Assembly: GCF_033659955.1 (NCBI RefSeq)
Contig: NZ_JARUJP010000006.1
Location: 138,434-202,433, forward strand
Direction of reading: 5' to 3'
Source: Clostridium_AM tanneri
Lineage (GTDB): Bacteria > Bacillota > Clostridia > Clostridiales > Clostridiaceae
Length of the DNA stretch: 64,000 nt
The translations under genes were made by a program, and so were the position numbers. The notes beneath the pieces were generated by a model, which was given only the letters and a program-made list of their open reading frames with translations, was not told the DNA's origin and searched no databases. This document shows, one piece after another, positions 15,062-23,395 of this stretch. How positions within the stretch are numbered: position 1 is the stretch's first letter; every line of letters starts with the position of its first letter.

Positions 15062-15550
15062 ATGAATAATAGTAGTAAAAACATAAAAAAATTAGTCAAA
15101 ATTGCAATAACTGCTGCCATATATGCAGTAGCAACAGTATCCATAGCTCCCTTAAGTTACGGTGCTGTGCAATTTAGATTTTCCGAGGTGATGACTCTTT
15201 TAGCATTCATTGATCCTATATATATACCTGGTCTTGTACTTGGATGTGCTATATCAAATCTTTACAGCCCTTTAGGGATAGTTGATGTATTAGTTGGAAC
15301 TACAGCTACTCTATTGGCAGTTTACATGATAAAGAAAACAAAAAGTTTATTTATTGCAACCCTTTGGCCTACTATAGCAAACGGATTAATTGTAGGGGCT
15401 GAATTATATTTTGCATTAAATCTTCCATTTTTGGAATCTGCTTTATATGTCGCTCTAGGAGAATTTGTTGTAGTCACCTGTATAGGATACCCTTTATTTA
15501 AATTATTAATGAAAAGAGAAGATGTGATGAAGGTACTGAAATACCAGTAA
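15062..15550 (+). CDS. queT: QueT family queuosine-precursor transporter
   Basis: Membrane substrate-binding subunit, ECF-type, for queuine or a related base. Seen: 162 residues, five to six hydrophobic segments, family pattern YGAVQFRFSEVMTLLAFIDPIYIPGLVLGC and NLYSPLG. A frame from 15041 is longer, but ATG 15062 follows GGAGGAG, which lies within the last codons of queL, showing coupling. No ECF energising module is in the window. Ends before the long terminator at 15608-15669. Confidence 0.88.
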   Translation: MNNSSKNIKKLVKIAITAAIYAVATVSIAPLSYGAVQFRFSEVMTLLAFIDPIYIPGLVLGCAISNLYSPLGIVDVLVGTTATLLAVYMIKKTKSLFIATLWPTIANGLIVGAELYFALNLPFLESALYVALGEFVVVTCIGYPLFKLLMKREDVMKVLKYQ

Positions 15551-15607
15551 ATTTTTATCCGATATTCTATCTGATTCTTAGTTTATCTTCATTACTAAAT
15601 ATTTAAT

Positions 15608-15669
15608 AAAAGCAGAAAAGTTAAGAACTTGCTATCAGTTTTATAAAAAGTTCTTAGCTTTTCTGCTTT
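15608..15669. terminator. Bidirectional terminator, queT / GGDEF-EAL gene
   Basis: Arms AAAGCAGAAAAG..TAAGAACTT and AAGTTCTTA..CTTTTCTGCTTT, about 20 bp with one bulge, between convergent genes. Confidence 0.85.
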
Positions 15670-15682
15670 ATTTCTAATATTT

Positions 15683-17617
15683 TTACTTTATCCCCTTTTG
15701 AAAGGATGAGTTTTCGAAAACTGTAGCCATTTCTTCTGGCGGAAGAGGTCTTCCAAAATAATATCCTTGAATTTTATTACAACTTTTAACTTCTAGAGAT
15801 TTTAGTTGTTCCTCTAGCTCTACCCCTTCTGCAACGACCTCTAAATCCATTTTATGTGCAAGATTTATTATTTGCTCAGTGATTATTTCTTCATAGGAAT
15901 TTTTACAAAGTCCATCAATAAATGTTTTGTCTATTTTTAGCGTGTTTATAGGTAAGCTTTTTAAATAATTTAAGGAAGAATATCCCGTTCCAAAGTCATC
16001 TAGAGCTACTCTTACCCCTATACCTCTTAACTCGTTTAAGGCACTTAAATTTAATTCTAAGGACTCCATCATAACACTCTCTGTTATTTCAATTTCCAAA
16101 GCTTGCGGATCTGTATTTGTTTCCTTCAAAACCTTCTTAACTGCCGCTACAAAATCACTTTTTTGAAGCTGAATGGCAGAGACGTTAACAGAAATAAAAT
16201 TATAACAATAACCTTTATTTCTCCACTCCCTGTTTTGCTTACAAGCAGTTCTTAAAACCCACTCACCGATTGGTACTATTAAGCCTGTTTCCTCAGCTAG
16301 GCTAATAAATTCTCTAGGTGAAACCCACCCGAATTTTTTATTATTCCACCTAATAAGTGCTTCGAAACTTACTATTTTTCTAGTCTCTACATCTACTTGC
16401 GGCTGATAATATAGCGTAAATTCTCTATTTTTGATAGCCTTTCTAAGCTCAGCTTCTAATTCGGTTTTTCTAAGAACCTCATCATACATTGATCTTTTAA
16501 AGAACTTATAGGAACTCTTTCCATCAGCCTTAGCTTTGTTTACTGCTATATTTGCATTTCTTAATATTCTAGTAATATCTTCACCATCACCTGGATAAAT
16601 GCTTATACCTATACTAACTGATATGAAAAACTCTTTTTCATCAATTTCCCACAAACCATTTGAGGATGCTAATAATCTCTCTGCAGTTGCTGCAACTACT
16701 TCTTTATCTTCTACCCCTGTCTGCAGTATCAAGAACTCATCTCCACCAGTTCTTGATACTATAAACCCTTCGCCAAGCTCATTTTGAATAGCCTGTCCTA
16801 TTTTCTTTAACAGCTTATCTCCATACTCATGTCCAAAGGTATCGTTAACATTTTTAAAATTATCTAAATCAATGTGGTAAACAGCAAAGTACTCATGGTT
16901 ATCTATCCTATCGTTCAGCTCTTTTCTAAAAAAGTTCCAGTTAGGTAAATCCGTAACAAAATCATAGTATGCCATTCGTTCCATCTCTTTGTACTGTTCT
17001 CTAAGCTCTTGTTCTGCAGCACTAAGCTGTTCATATACAGCTGAAAGTTCTAAATAATTTTCGTTTATTAATTTATTAGCTTCTAATTCTTTTAGATTCT
17101 TATATCCTAATTCTCCGAACATCCTTGCACCCTTACAAAGAAAATCTATCATTTTTTTAATATCATCTTCTGAAACCACAGGAATTTGCTGTATAGTTTT
17201 TATATATTCATCTTCAATAAGTCCAAAATACTTAGCCTGATTTTTAAAATATTCAATTTTAGGTTCTTTAAAAAATACTTGACCTGCAAATAATGTAGCT
17301 ATGTTTTTCCCATTAATTATTATCGGAGCACCTATATATATCAAACCGCTCGTACATCTACATATAGCGTATTCCTTACCCTCTTTTATTTGTTTTAAAA
17401 TATTTCTTTCCGCCCCATCACATTTAAATCTATATAAGAAATCATATTTGTTTATATCACTACAATTATCACTATTTTTGGCTACTAATTTATCATCGTT
17501 GTCCTTTATTAGACAACTTATCCCTGTTACTGAATAAAAACTATTAACCAACTCCTGTAACTCGCCCATGTTCACTAGTTCCGAAAATTTATATTCCAAG
17601 CTCCCACCAACTTTCAT
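15683..17617 (-). CDS. PocR-GGDEF-EAL c-di-GMP signalling protein
   Basis: Cytoplasmic, 644 residues. N-terminal PocR-type ligand domain (about 10-180, with CRCTSGLIYIGAPI and ATLFAGQVFF), coiled coil (about 185-210), GGDEF domain (about 215-375) with intact RTGGDEF, and EAL domain (about 390-635) with intact SFEALIRW, DDFGTGYSSL and KIDKTFI. Both motifs are intact, so cyclase and phosphodiesterase activity are both possible, with a small ligand sensed by PocR. The start is uncertain: ATG 17617 has no clear ribosome site. No membrane segment. Stand-alone. Confidence 0.9.
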   Translation of the reverse strand: MKVGGSLEYKFSELVNMGELQELVNSFYSVTGISCLIKDNDDKLVAKNSDNCSDINKYDFLYRFKCDGAERNILKQIKEGKEYAICRCTSGLIYIGAPIIINGKNIATLFAGQVFFKEPKIEYFKNQAKYFGLIEDEYIKTIQQIPVVSEDDIKKMIDFLCKGARMFGELGYKNLKELEANKLINENYLELSAVYEQLSAAEQELREQYKEMERMAYYDFVTDLPNWNFFRKELNDRIDNHEYFAVYHIDLDNFKNVNDTFGHEYGDKLLKKIGQAIQNELGEGFIVSRTGGDEFLILQTGVEDKEVVAATAERLLASSNGLWEIDEKEFFISVSIGISIYPGDGEDITRILRNANIAVNKAKADGKSSYKFFKRSMYDEVLRKTELEAELRKAIKNREFTLYYQPQVDVETRKIVSFEALIRWNNKKFGWVSPREFISLAEETGLIVPIGEWVLRTACKQNREWRNKGYCYNFISVNVSAIQLQKSDFVAAVKKVLKETNTDPQALEIEITESVMMESLELNLSALNELRGIGVRVALDDFGTGYSSLNYLKSLPINTLKIDKTFIDGLCKNSYEEIITEQIINLAHKMDLEVVAEGVELEEQLKSLEVKSCNKIQGYYFGRPLPPEEMATVFENSSFQKGIK

Positions 17618-17950
17618 TTTCTATACTGAACTAATTATATTAATTGCATGGAATTTTCTGTGCCTTTTAATTAAAATAAATTTACCATTAAATTTTAAAA
17701 ATAACATGCATAAATTAAATAAATATACACTCTTGTTTACATTTTACCATATTAAATGGCTCATGTGTTAAAAATTTATAATTTTTTTGTCAAATTTTAA
17801 AAGTTCCTAATTATTGTGGAAATATCTCTCCACATATTAACATACCATAACCTACCAGCTCATGTAAACAAAATAAAACAAGCTATCACTATTTTGATAA
17901 CTTGTTCTATCAACTAAAAACTACTATATTACAATAAAATTACTTTTTCT
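17618..17950. other. Intergenic region between the S1 gene and the GGDEF-EAL gene
   Basis: Very AT-rich. Holds the terminator 17877-17906 and a minus-strand TTGACA (17788-17793) that may be part of a promoter for the GGDEF-EAL gene. Nothing else recognisable. Confidence 0.4.
17877..17906 (-). terminator. Terminator of the S1-domain gene
   Basis: AACAAG-C-TATCA / TGATA-A-CTTGTT; on the minus strand followed by TTTATTTT. Confidence 0.7.
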
Positions 17951-19129
17951 TTAATCAAACTTAAAATCCTTTAGTTTGTCTTTGAATAAATCTCCAAGAG
18001 TCACCCCTGAAGCTGTATCAACATATTTTTTAATGTCTTCCTTTGGCTTTTCCACAGCTTCCTTTATACTTAAGCTTATTTTCTTTTCTTTCTCATCTAT
18101 ATTTAGTATCTTAACTTTTACCTTTTGTCCTAAAGTTAACACATCACTTGCCTTAGTAATTCTTTCTTCGGATATCTCTGAAAGATGAACTAATCCTTCA
18201 ACTCCTAGCCCTATCTCAACAAAAGCACCAAAGTTTAAAAATTTAGTGACTGTTCCCTCAATTACATCTCCAATCTTAAAGTTTTTTATGATATTGTTCC
18301 AAGGATCTTCACTTAGATCTTTTAAAGCTAAGGATATTCTATTTTTTTCTTTATCTGCTTCCAACACATACACTTCTACCTGTTGACCAACAGAGACCAC
18401 TTCTGAAGGGTCTTTAACTCTCTTCCATGAAAGCTCTGATATATGAATTAGACCATCTATTCCTCCCAAGTCAACAAAGGCACCAAACTTGGCAAGTCTG
18501 CTTACCTTACCTATTCTTTTTTCCCCTGGTTTAATTTCCTCCCATAGCTTTTCTTTCTTACTTTCACGCTCCTTTAGCTCTACCTCTTTTCTAGATAGCA
18601 CTAATCTTTGTTTATCTCTATCAAGTTCAATCACCTTTACTTCCAGAGTTTTGCCTACAAATTCATTTAAATCCTTTACAAAGGATGCTGATAGTTGAGA
18701 TGCTGGAATAAAAGCTCTAACCCCCTTTACGTTGGCTACTACTCCTCCTTTTACTACTTCCTTAACTACTACATCAAAAGTATTGTTTGCAGTAAATAAC
18801 TCCTGTAACTGCTCCCAGACCTTTTCTCTATCTGCTGTCTTTTTAGACACAACAACATTGCCCTCTCCATCGTTCATATCTAATATGTAAACATAAATCT
18901 CATCATTTTCTTTTAATAATTCATTAAGGTTTACCTCTGTATCTTCAGTAACTTCACTTTTTGGCAAAACTCCATCTGACATATATCCTAAATTAATAAT
19001 TGCCCCATTATTTGTAACAGAGATTACTTTCCCCTTTACTATTTCTCCCCTTTTAACAGTTTTCATTGAGGATTCAATCTCATTCATAGCCTCATTCATT
19101 GAACTTACTTCGTTATTATCAAATGACAT
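17951..19129 (-). CDS. S1 RNA-binding domain protein (ribosomal protein S1-like)
   Basis: 392 residues with four S1 domains in tandem: about 26-95 (GEIVKGKVISVTNNGAIINLG), 110-180, 200-268 (RLAKFGAFVDLGGIDGLIHISELS) and 285-355 (FLNFGAFVEIGLGVEGLVHLSEIS). Acidic N-terminal tail; Lys-rich C-terminus. Four-domain forms are the usual short S1 of Firmicutes (YpfD/RpsA), thought to help translation initiation or RNA handling. ATG follows AAAAGGAG. Not linked to ispH or cmk, as rpsA often is, so orthology is not proven. Confidence 0.88.
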   Translation of the reverse strand: MSFDNNEVSSMNEAMNEIESSMKTVKRGEIVKGKVISVTNNGAIINLGYMSDGVLPKSEVTEDTEVNLNELLKENDEIYVYILDMNDGEGNVVVSKKTADREKVWEQLQELFTANNTFDVVVKEVVKGGVVANVKGVRAFIPASQLSASFVKDLNEFVGKTLEVKVIELDRDKQRLVLSRKEVELKERESKKEKLWEEIKPGEKRIGKVSRLAKFGAFVDLGGIDGLIHISELSWKRVKDPSEVVSVGQQVEVYVLEADKEKNRISLALKDLSEDPWNNIIKNFKIGDVIEGTVTKFLNFGAFVEIGLGVEGLVHLSEISEERITKASDVLTLGQKVKVKILNIDEKEKKISLSIKEAVEKPKEDIKKYVDTASGVTLGDLFKDKLKDFKFD

Positions 19130-19442
19130 ATAACCAGCTCCTTTTATATTGATATATATTAAGATTTACTTTAATTACAATTTTATTCTATCACAAACCT
19201 AATGGAACATTCTACCACTAAGTACGCCTAATACCAAAGATAGTTGTGAAAGGGGATTTTTTAAGAAAAATTCGTTGAAAATTTGAAGATATATAGGTCT
19301 CTATCTTCATTAAACTTCAAAATAAATATTGTAAAATTAATTACTTTAGATATGATTAAAGTAATAGTTTATATGTTCTTAATTATTAGGTTGGTAAAAA
19401 TTTATTCCTTAACAAAAATTTTAAAACTTTTCATTTATTTTT

Positions 19443-19469
19443 TGAAGCATAAGACGCTTATAATGCGTC
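19443..19469 (+). promoter_or_regulatory. Possible ECF-type autoregulatory promoter
   Basis: TGAAGC (19443-19448), 17-bp spacer, CGTC (19466-19469), similar to the -35 TGAAAC and -10 CGTC pattern of several ECF sigma factors. The same bases form an inverted repeat AGACGC / GCGTCT around TTATAAT. Confidence 0.4.
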
Positions 19470-19482
19470 TAATATGCTGAAA

Positions 19483-19518
19483 GGGGGAAATATCTTAACA
19501 TAAGATATTATTGCGTAT
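19483..19518 (+). promoter_or_regulatory. Ribosome site separated from the start by a hairpin
   Basis: GGGGG (19483-19487) lies 31 bases before the sigma ATG, too far for normal use. Between them a perfect 9-bp hairpin AATATCTTA-ACA-TAAGATATT (19489-19509) would loop out 21 bases and bring the effective spacing to about 10. Translation may thus depend on the hairpin being folded. Confidence 0.5.
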
Positions 19519-20034
19519 ATGGATAAAGAGATTGAGAAACTAATTGACGAATATGGGAATGATGTACTCAGAATTGCCTATATATACTTGAAGGACAAGC
19601 ATCTTGCAGAAGATGCATTCCAAGAAGTGTTTGTGAAGGTCTATAAGAACCTTAATAAATTTCAAGGAAATAGCAGTGTAAAAACTTGGATTTTATCTAT
19701 TACTATGAATACTTGTAAAGATATATTAAGAAGTTCTTGGTTAAAAAGAATAGTATTCAACCAAGATCAAAAACTTTTCAATTGTGATACCAATATTTTG
19801 GACAATCCCGATGAAGAAGTTATTAAACAATTCGAATATAATGAATTACTAAAGGAAGTTATGAAACTTCCTAAAAAATATAAGGAAGTAGTTATTCTTT
19901 TTTATTATGAAGAAGTTTCAACTGCTGAAATAAGTAAAATACTATGTATACCTGAGGGAACAGTAAGGAGTCAGTTATTTAGGGCTAGAGAAATTTTAAA
20001 ATATAATTTAGATGGGAAGATAAGCTATGAGTAA
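19519..20034 (+). CDS. ECF-type RNA polymerase sigma factor
   Basis: 171 residues with the two ECF regions: sigma-2 (about 10-75; LAEDAFQEVFVKVYKNLNKF and SVKTWILSITMNTCKD) and sigma-4 (about 110-165; LPKKYKEVVILFYYEEVSTAEIS and the helix-turn-helix IPEGTVRSQLFRAREIL). Directs polymerase to a small regulon, usually envelope stress. The gene for a membrane protein, a probable anti-sigma factor, overlaps its last 8 bp. The region upstream has an ECF-like promoter, so it may activate itself. Confidence 0.9.
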   Translation: MDKEIEKLIDEYGNDVLRIAYIYLKDKHLAEDAFQEVFVKVYKNLNKFQGNSSVKTWILSITMNTCKDILRSSWLKRIVFNQDQKLFNCDTNILDNPDEEVIKQFEYNELLKEVMKLPKKYKEVVILFYYEEVSTAEISKILCIPEGTVRSQLFRAREILKYNLDGKISYE

Positions 20035-21043
20035 AGATATTAATAATTTGAGAGAAATTACGGATTCTGTTCTTAAGGATATTAAAGTTACTGATGAACT
20101 AAAATCATTAACTTTAAAAAAGTGCAAAGAAAAAAAAGAACATAGTACTAAACCAATTTTTATAACTGCTGCATCAGCAGCTATTATAGCATTTTCAATT
20201 TTCAACTATAAATTTATATTACATAACCCTAAACTAAATAATAATGTTAGTAAAGAATTACCTAATAAATCAATTAGTCTTAATAATATTGATAATGATA
20301 CTTTTCCAAAGGAAAGTAAGACAAATGATCAAGATACTTTAAAAAGCGATCTTACAAAGGGTGAAATTCAATCAAAAGACAAAAGTCAACAGAATGACTA
20401 TGATACCATTATTAAAAATAACCAAAGGGAAGAAAAAGTTATTTCCTCTAATAATGATAATAACCTAACTGACTCAAGCAAAAATGAAAGCTTAACCAGA
20501 GTACCAGAAACAGAGGCTTCCAGAACCTTGCCACAACATAATACAACAAATAGTATACCAGAAAAATCATCATTGGACTTTAATATAGATGAAACAAATG
20601 ATATTCCTCAAAGTAGCCTTTTAAACATGGATACGCCTTCTATGAAAGTTGCATTAGACTCTCCTAATCCTATAAGTGTTGCTGATGCCGAAAACTTTTG
20701 GGGAGATAAAATTCTCATGCCTTCTTATTTACCAAATGGCTTCCAGCTTACAGATGTATCAATACCAAAAGATAACTCTAAGGAAGTATATGTAAAATTG
20801 AACTATAGTTTTGAAAATACTTACTTTAGAATAGTACAAAATAAAAGCACTACTTATATAAATTATGTTGGTGAGAGTATCGACTTTAATGGTTCAAAGG
20901 CATATGTTTCTAAGACTAAGGATACAGCTAACCCAAACATACTAATAACGGAAATCAAATGGATAAATAACAATATAGAATATACAATCACAGGAAACTT
21001 ATCCGAAAGTGAGTTAACCAAAATATTAAAATCCATTGGTTAA
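20027..21043 (+). CDS. Probable membrane anti-sigma factor with DUF4367-like domain
   Basis: 338 residues. Short cytoplasmic N-terminus (1-42) with helical LREITDSVLKDIKVTDELK, one membrane segment (about 44-66), a long polar Asn/Ser/Lys/Asp linker (about 70-195) and a folded outer C-terminal domain (about 205-338; NFWGDKILMPSYLPNGFQL, then a beta-rich end) resembling DUF4367. Overlap with the sigma gene strongly suggests that it holds the sigma factor until a surface signal arrives. No zinc-binding HxxxCxxC motif is present, so it is not a ZAS-type anti-sigma. Confidence 0.8.
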   Translation: MSKDINNLREITDSVLKDIKVTDELKSLTLKKCKEKKEHSTKPIFITAASAAIIAFSIFNYKFILHNPKLNNNVSKELPNKSISLNNIDNDTFPKESKTNDQDTLKSDLTKGEIQSKDKSQQNDYDTIIKNNQREEKVISSNNDNNLTDSSKNESLTRVPETEASRTLPQHNTTNSIPEKSSLDFNIDETNDIPQSSLLNMDTPSMKVALDSPNPISVADAENFWGDKILMPSYLPNGFQLTDVSIPKDNSKEVYVKLNYSFENTYFRIVQNKSTTYINYVGESIDFNGSKAYVSKTKDTANPNILITEIKWINNNIEYTITGNLSESELTKILKSIG

Positions 21044-21102
21044 CTCAATCAAATTAAGTTTTTTCTAAATTTGCGATTATTGTTATCTGTAAGTTAAACC
21101 TA

Positions 21103-21606
21103 TTATACAGCCCTTCTTAATGCTGTATTTACTACATTAGATAATATAAGTGAGGCTACAGTATTTATCAAAGATGCCGGTAAAACCACAGATAAAAATA
21201 GTATAGTGAATTTAGTCGGTAGGCCTACCATAAGAGAAGCTGCTGTTAAAAACACTGTGCCGCTTACTATAGTTCCTACTATTGTAACTAAAACAATTTT
21301 TAATTGATGGTTTATATTATTTCTCATAGGTTTTAAGAATAAAAATATTACATTTGCTGTTATAATCTTGTCTATAAAATTTGCTATTTGTCCCCCAGGA
21401 AAAGTAGTTGTTGCTGCTGATAGTATTCCTGCTACAATTCCTGCACTTATACAAGTTTTATAATCCTTATTTAGAATCATTATTATAAATAACATTACCA
21501 AAGAAAAATCCGGCTTCATACCTAATACTATTGGAGGGGAAATTTGATGCAATACAGCACCTATAGCTAAAAACAGTGAGTTTAAGATAAGGTTTTTTAC
21601 ATTCAT
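21103..21606 (-). CDS. trpP: Tryptophan transporter TrpP
   Basis: Membrane protein of the tryptophan-transport family, about 167 residues, with five to six hydrophobic segments and the family stretch LHQISPPIVLGMKPDFSLVMLF plus TTFPGGQIANFIDK. I use ATG 21606, which lies 9 bases after AAAAGGAG; the earlier ATG at 21615 overlaps that site. A T-box with a UGG specifier precedes it, so uncharged tRNA-Trp should switch it on. Stand-alone gene. Confidence 0.92.
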   Translation of the reverse strand: MNVKNLILNSLFLAIGAVLHQISPPIVLGMKPDFSLVMLFIIMILNKDYKTCISAGIVAGILSAATTTFPGGQIANFIDKIITANVIFLFLKPMRNNINHQLKIVLVTIVGTIVSGTVFLTAASLMVGLPTKFTILFLSVVLPASLINTVASLILSNVVNTALRRAV

Positions 21607-21665
21607 GAAATACATCTCCTTTTCAAATAATAATCAAATGATAATAGATGAATATATAAACTCTT

Positions 21666-21674
21666 TCACAACAT
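21666..21674 (-). other. Two-codon upstream reading frame
   Basis: After the T-box terminator and before trpP stands AGGAGGAG (21680-21687), then ATG TTG TGA. The ribosome site is better than that of trpP itself. It may be a start-stop element that tunes trpP translation, or chance. Confidence 0.35.
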
Positions 21675-21699
21675 AGCAACTCCTCCTGAAATATTTATT

Positions 21700-21990
21700 T
21701 AAAATAAAAAACTCCGTCCTAATAAATAGGACGGAGATATCCGCGGTACCACCTAAATTGTGTTTAAAATAAACACCTCTTAATTTCAGGCACTAACATG
21801 CCTCATCCACTATAACGTGTGGCTTACGGTAATTGACTACTCTTTAAAAACTCTAAATTTCGATTTACTCCTCAAAGGCCCATTCACTGGTAACTATCGT
21901 ATTGAGATCACACCATCCTCAACTCTCTGTAACTAAGTAATACAGCTACTCTTCCTCATCAAAGGATTAATTAATATTAAACTGTATTTA
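21700..21990 (-). promoter_or_regulatory. T-box riboswitch, specifier UGG (Trp)
   Basis: On the minus strand: Stem I with GAGGAAGAGTAGC, ATGGTGTGATCTC and the specifier region GTGAATGGGCC (UGG at 21880-21882), the T-box GGTGGTACCGCG (21741-21754) and a perfect terminator CTCCGTCCT / AGGACGGAG (21712-21736) followed by TTTTTTATTTT. Uncharged tRNA-Trp is expected to pair with UGG and the T-box and prevent termination, raising trpP expression. Confidence 0.93.
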
Positions 21991-21991
21991 T

Positions 21992-22020
21992 ATACTACCA
22001 GTTTAATAGAGCATTGTCAA
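21992..22020 (-). promoter_or_regulatory. Promoter of the trpP T-box
   Basis: Minus strand TTGACA (22015-22020), 17-bp spacer, TAGTAT (21992-21997). Confidence 0.75.
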
Positions 22021-22063
22021 CGATAGTTTTCCCAATAGTCCAAAAAATTATTATATTACAAAT

Positions 22064-22786
22064 TCACTTACAAGTATTTGCTATAGCCTTACAGAGAATA
22101 TTTGTGAACTTTTCCCCTATCTTTGGCAGCTCCTCTTTTTTATCAGATATCCTTAGCATAAGAGGTAATTCAATATGATAGCTCACCCATCTCTTATCAG
22201 TTATGGTGGACGATTTAGTTGCTTTGAAATATATATTATCAAAATCTGAATTTATTCTTAGCTTTTTTAATTCTGCTAAATCTCCGTCACTATCATTTTT
22301 TAAGCATTCGTTATTTATTAATCTTTGAATTTCCTTTCTAAGATTATGTGCATAGATTTCTTCTTCCTTACTTCCACAGGATATTTCTATATCATACTCA
22401 CCAGCATTAAAGGGTCCATGTCCATGTATTTCGACTAAATATCTAGGCCTGCACCTCTGAAGTGCCAAATAATAATCGCTATAGTTATAATCATGATTTT
22501 TATTTGGATCTATAAAATAATTACAAGCGCATAAGAAAGAACAGTTTAGCATTTCCGCAATGTAATTACCAATATATCCTGTATTTTCATCTCCATATTT
22601 ATGACTTTCACAAGGCATTTTGTAAGTTCCAGATGGAGTATGATGTGGAACTCCTATTGCAAGACTATTGTTTTCTTTTATATCTGCAGTAAATATACTA
22701 ACATCATTTAATTTTAATATATCTGAATGCAAAAAATCACCTCTCAATCTTTTTTTAGTTACAAGTGCGAGTTGAATTTTAGACAT
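22064..22786 (-). CDS. Unknown protein, possibly N-formylglutamate amidohydrolase fold
   Basis: 240 residues, cytoplasmic. Features: AIGVPHHTPSGTYKMPC (about 43-60), a conserved-looking NYFIDPNKNHDY, and YLVEIHGHGPF followed by EYDIEISCGSKEE. The order vPHh ... EIHGHG ... diE.scG resembles the zinc-dependent N-formylglutamate amidohydrolase family, but overall similarity is too weak for me to assign an enzyme. Good ATG, ribosome site weak. Stand-alone. Confidence 0.7.
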   Translation of the reverse strand: MSKIQLALVTKKRLRGDFLHSDILKLNDVSIFTADIKENNSLAIGVPHHTPSGTYKMPCESHKYGDENTGYIGNYIAEMLNCSFLCACNYFIDPNKNHDYNYSDYYLALQRCRPRYLVEIHGHGPFNAGEYDIEISCGSKEEEIYAHNLRKEIQRLINNECLKNDSDGDLAELKKLRINSDFDNIYFKATKSSTITDKRWVSYHIELPLMLRISDKKEELPKIGEKFTNILCKAIANTCK

Positions 22787-22912
22787 TTAGATAACATTAT
22801 TTTGTCCTATTCTTTTATAATTTACTTTAAACAATAATGGAATATTAGCCACTGATTATAAAGAATAAAACTGTTCCAGTAGGAAAAAATAATTTTGAAA
22901 GGGGAGTTGTAA

Positions 22913-23038
22913 ATGGTTAAGAAAAAAATTGAGGTTCTTACAAAAAAAGATAGAGTTCACAATCCTGCAGTTAAAGATGCAGAGAGAAGAATAAATAAGG
23001 AAATCCCCGGAATGTCTGGAAAGTATTCTGGAAGATAA
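22913..23038 (+). CDS. Small basic protein, 41 aa, unknown
   Basis: Frame starting MVKKKIEVLTKKDRVHNP and ending GMSGKYSGR, with ribosome site AAAGGGGAG. Lys/Arg-rich, no hydrophobic segment. It lies 32 bp before the 56-aa gene and shares its terminator, so the two form a small operon. Family not recognised. Confidence 0.55.
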   Translation: MVKKKIEVLTKKDRVHNPAVKDAERRINKEIPGMSGKYSGR

Positions 23039-23070
23039 TACAAGAAGAAAAATAAAGGTGGGATAAATTT

Positions 23071-23241
23071 ATGGCAAACAAAAAGTCTGATCCAACAACA
23101 GATGCAAAAATGAAGTCTATGGATGCTGAAGATAACGCCAGTAGAGAAGCAGATAATGGATATATGCAGCGTGGAAACCCTGCAGGTATTGCTCAAAAAC
23201 AAAGAGTTTTAGCTAATAACGATAACGGCTCTCATATGTAG
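23071..23241 (+). CDS. Small hydrophilic protein, 56 aa, unknown
   Basis: Frame starting MANKKSDPTTDAKMKSMD and ending VLANNDNGSHM, with ribosome site AAAGGTGGG. Rich in Asp, Asn, Ala and Lys, probably disordered. Composition is like small spore proteins, but no SASP motif is present. Second gene of the pair; followed by an 18-bp perfect-stem terminator. Confidence 0.55.
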   Translation: MANKKSDPTTDAKMKSMDAEDNASREADNGYMQRGNPAGIAQKQRVLANNDNGSHM

Positions 23242-23258
23242 ACATATTTAATTTCACT

Positions 23259-23306
23259 AAGTTTGTTCCAGAAAAGATTTTACACCTTTTCTGGAACAAA
23301 CTTAAA
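23259..23306 (+). terminator. Strong terminator after the two small genes
   Basis: Eighteen-bp perfect arms AAGTTTGTTCCAGAAAAG / CTTTTCTGGAACAAACTT, 9-nt loop. Confidence 0.8.
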
Positions 23307-23395
23307 TTAAAATCCATGAATATTCCTTAAAGTAAGTGGAACAAATTATGTTAGATATAATCATTAGACTAACGTAATATAGCCTAAGCTGATTT

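Larger units (their letters stand above)
19130..19518. other. Intergenic region before the ECF sigma gene
   Basis: No convincing gene. Contains a hairpin GAAGATA / TATCTTC near 19286-19310, then the putative ECF promoter and the ribosome-site hairpin described separately. Confidence 0.4.

Noticed and set aside
17568..17771. 67-aa plus-strand reading frame at the start of the GGDEF-EAL gene
   Set aside because: Antisense shadow of the gene start plus AT-rich spacer; no ribosome site.
19283..19480. 65-aa reading frame upstream of the ECF sigma gene
   Set aside because: It starts within a hairpin without a ribosome site and overlaps the sigma promoter; Ile/Leu/Lys-only composition is what AT-rich spacer gives.
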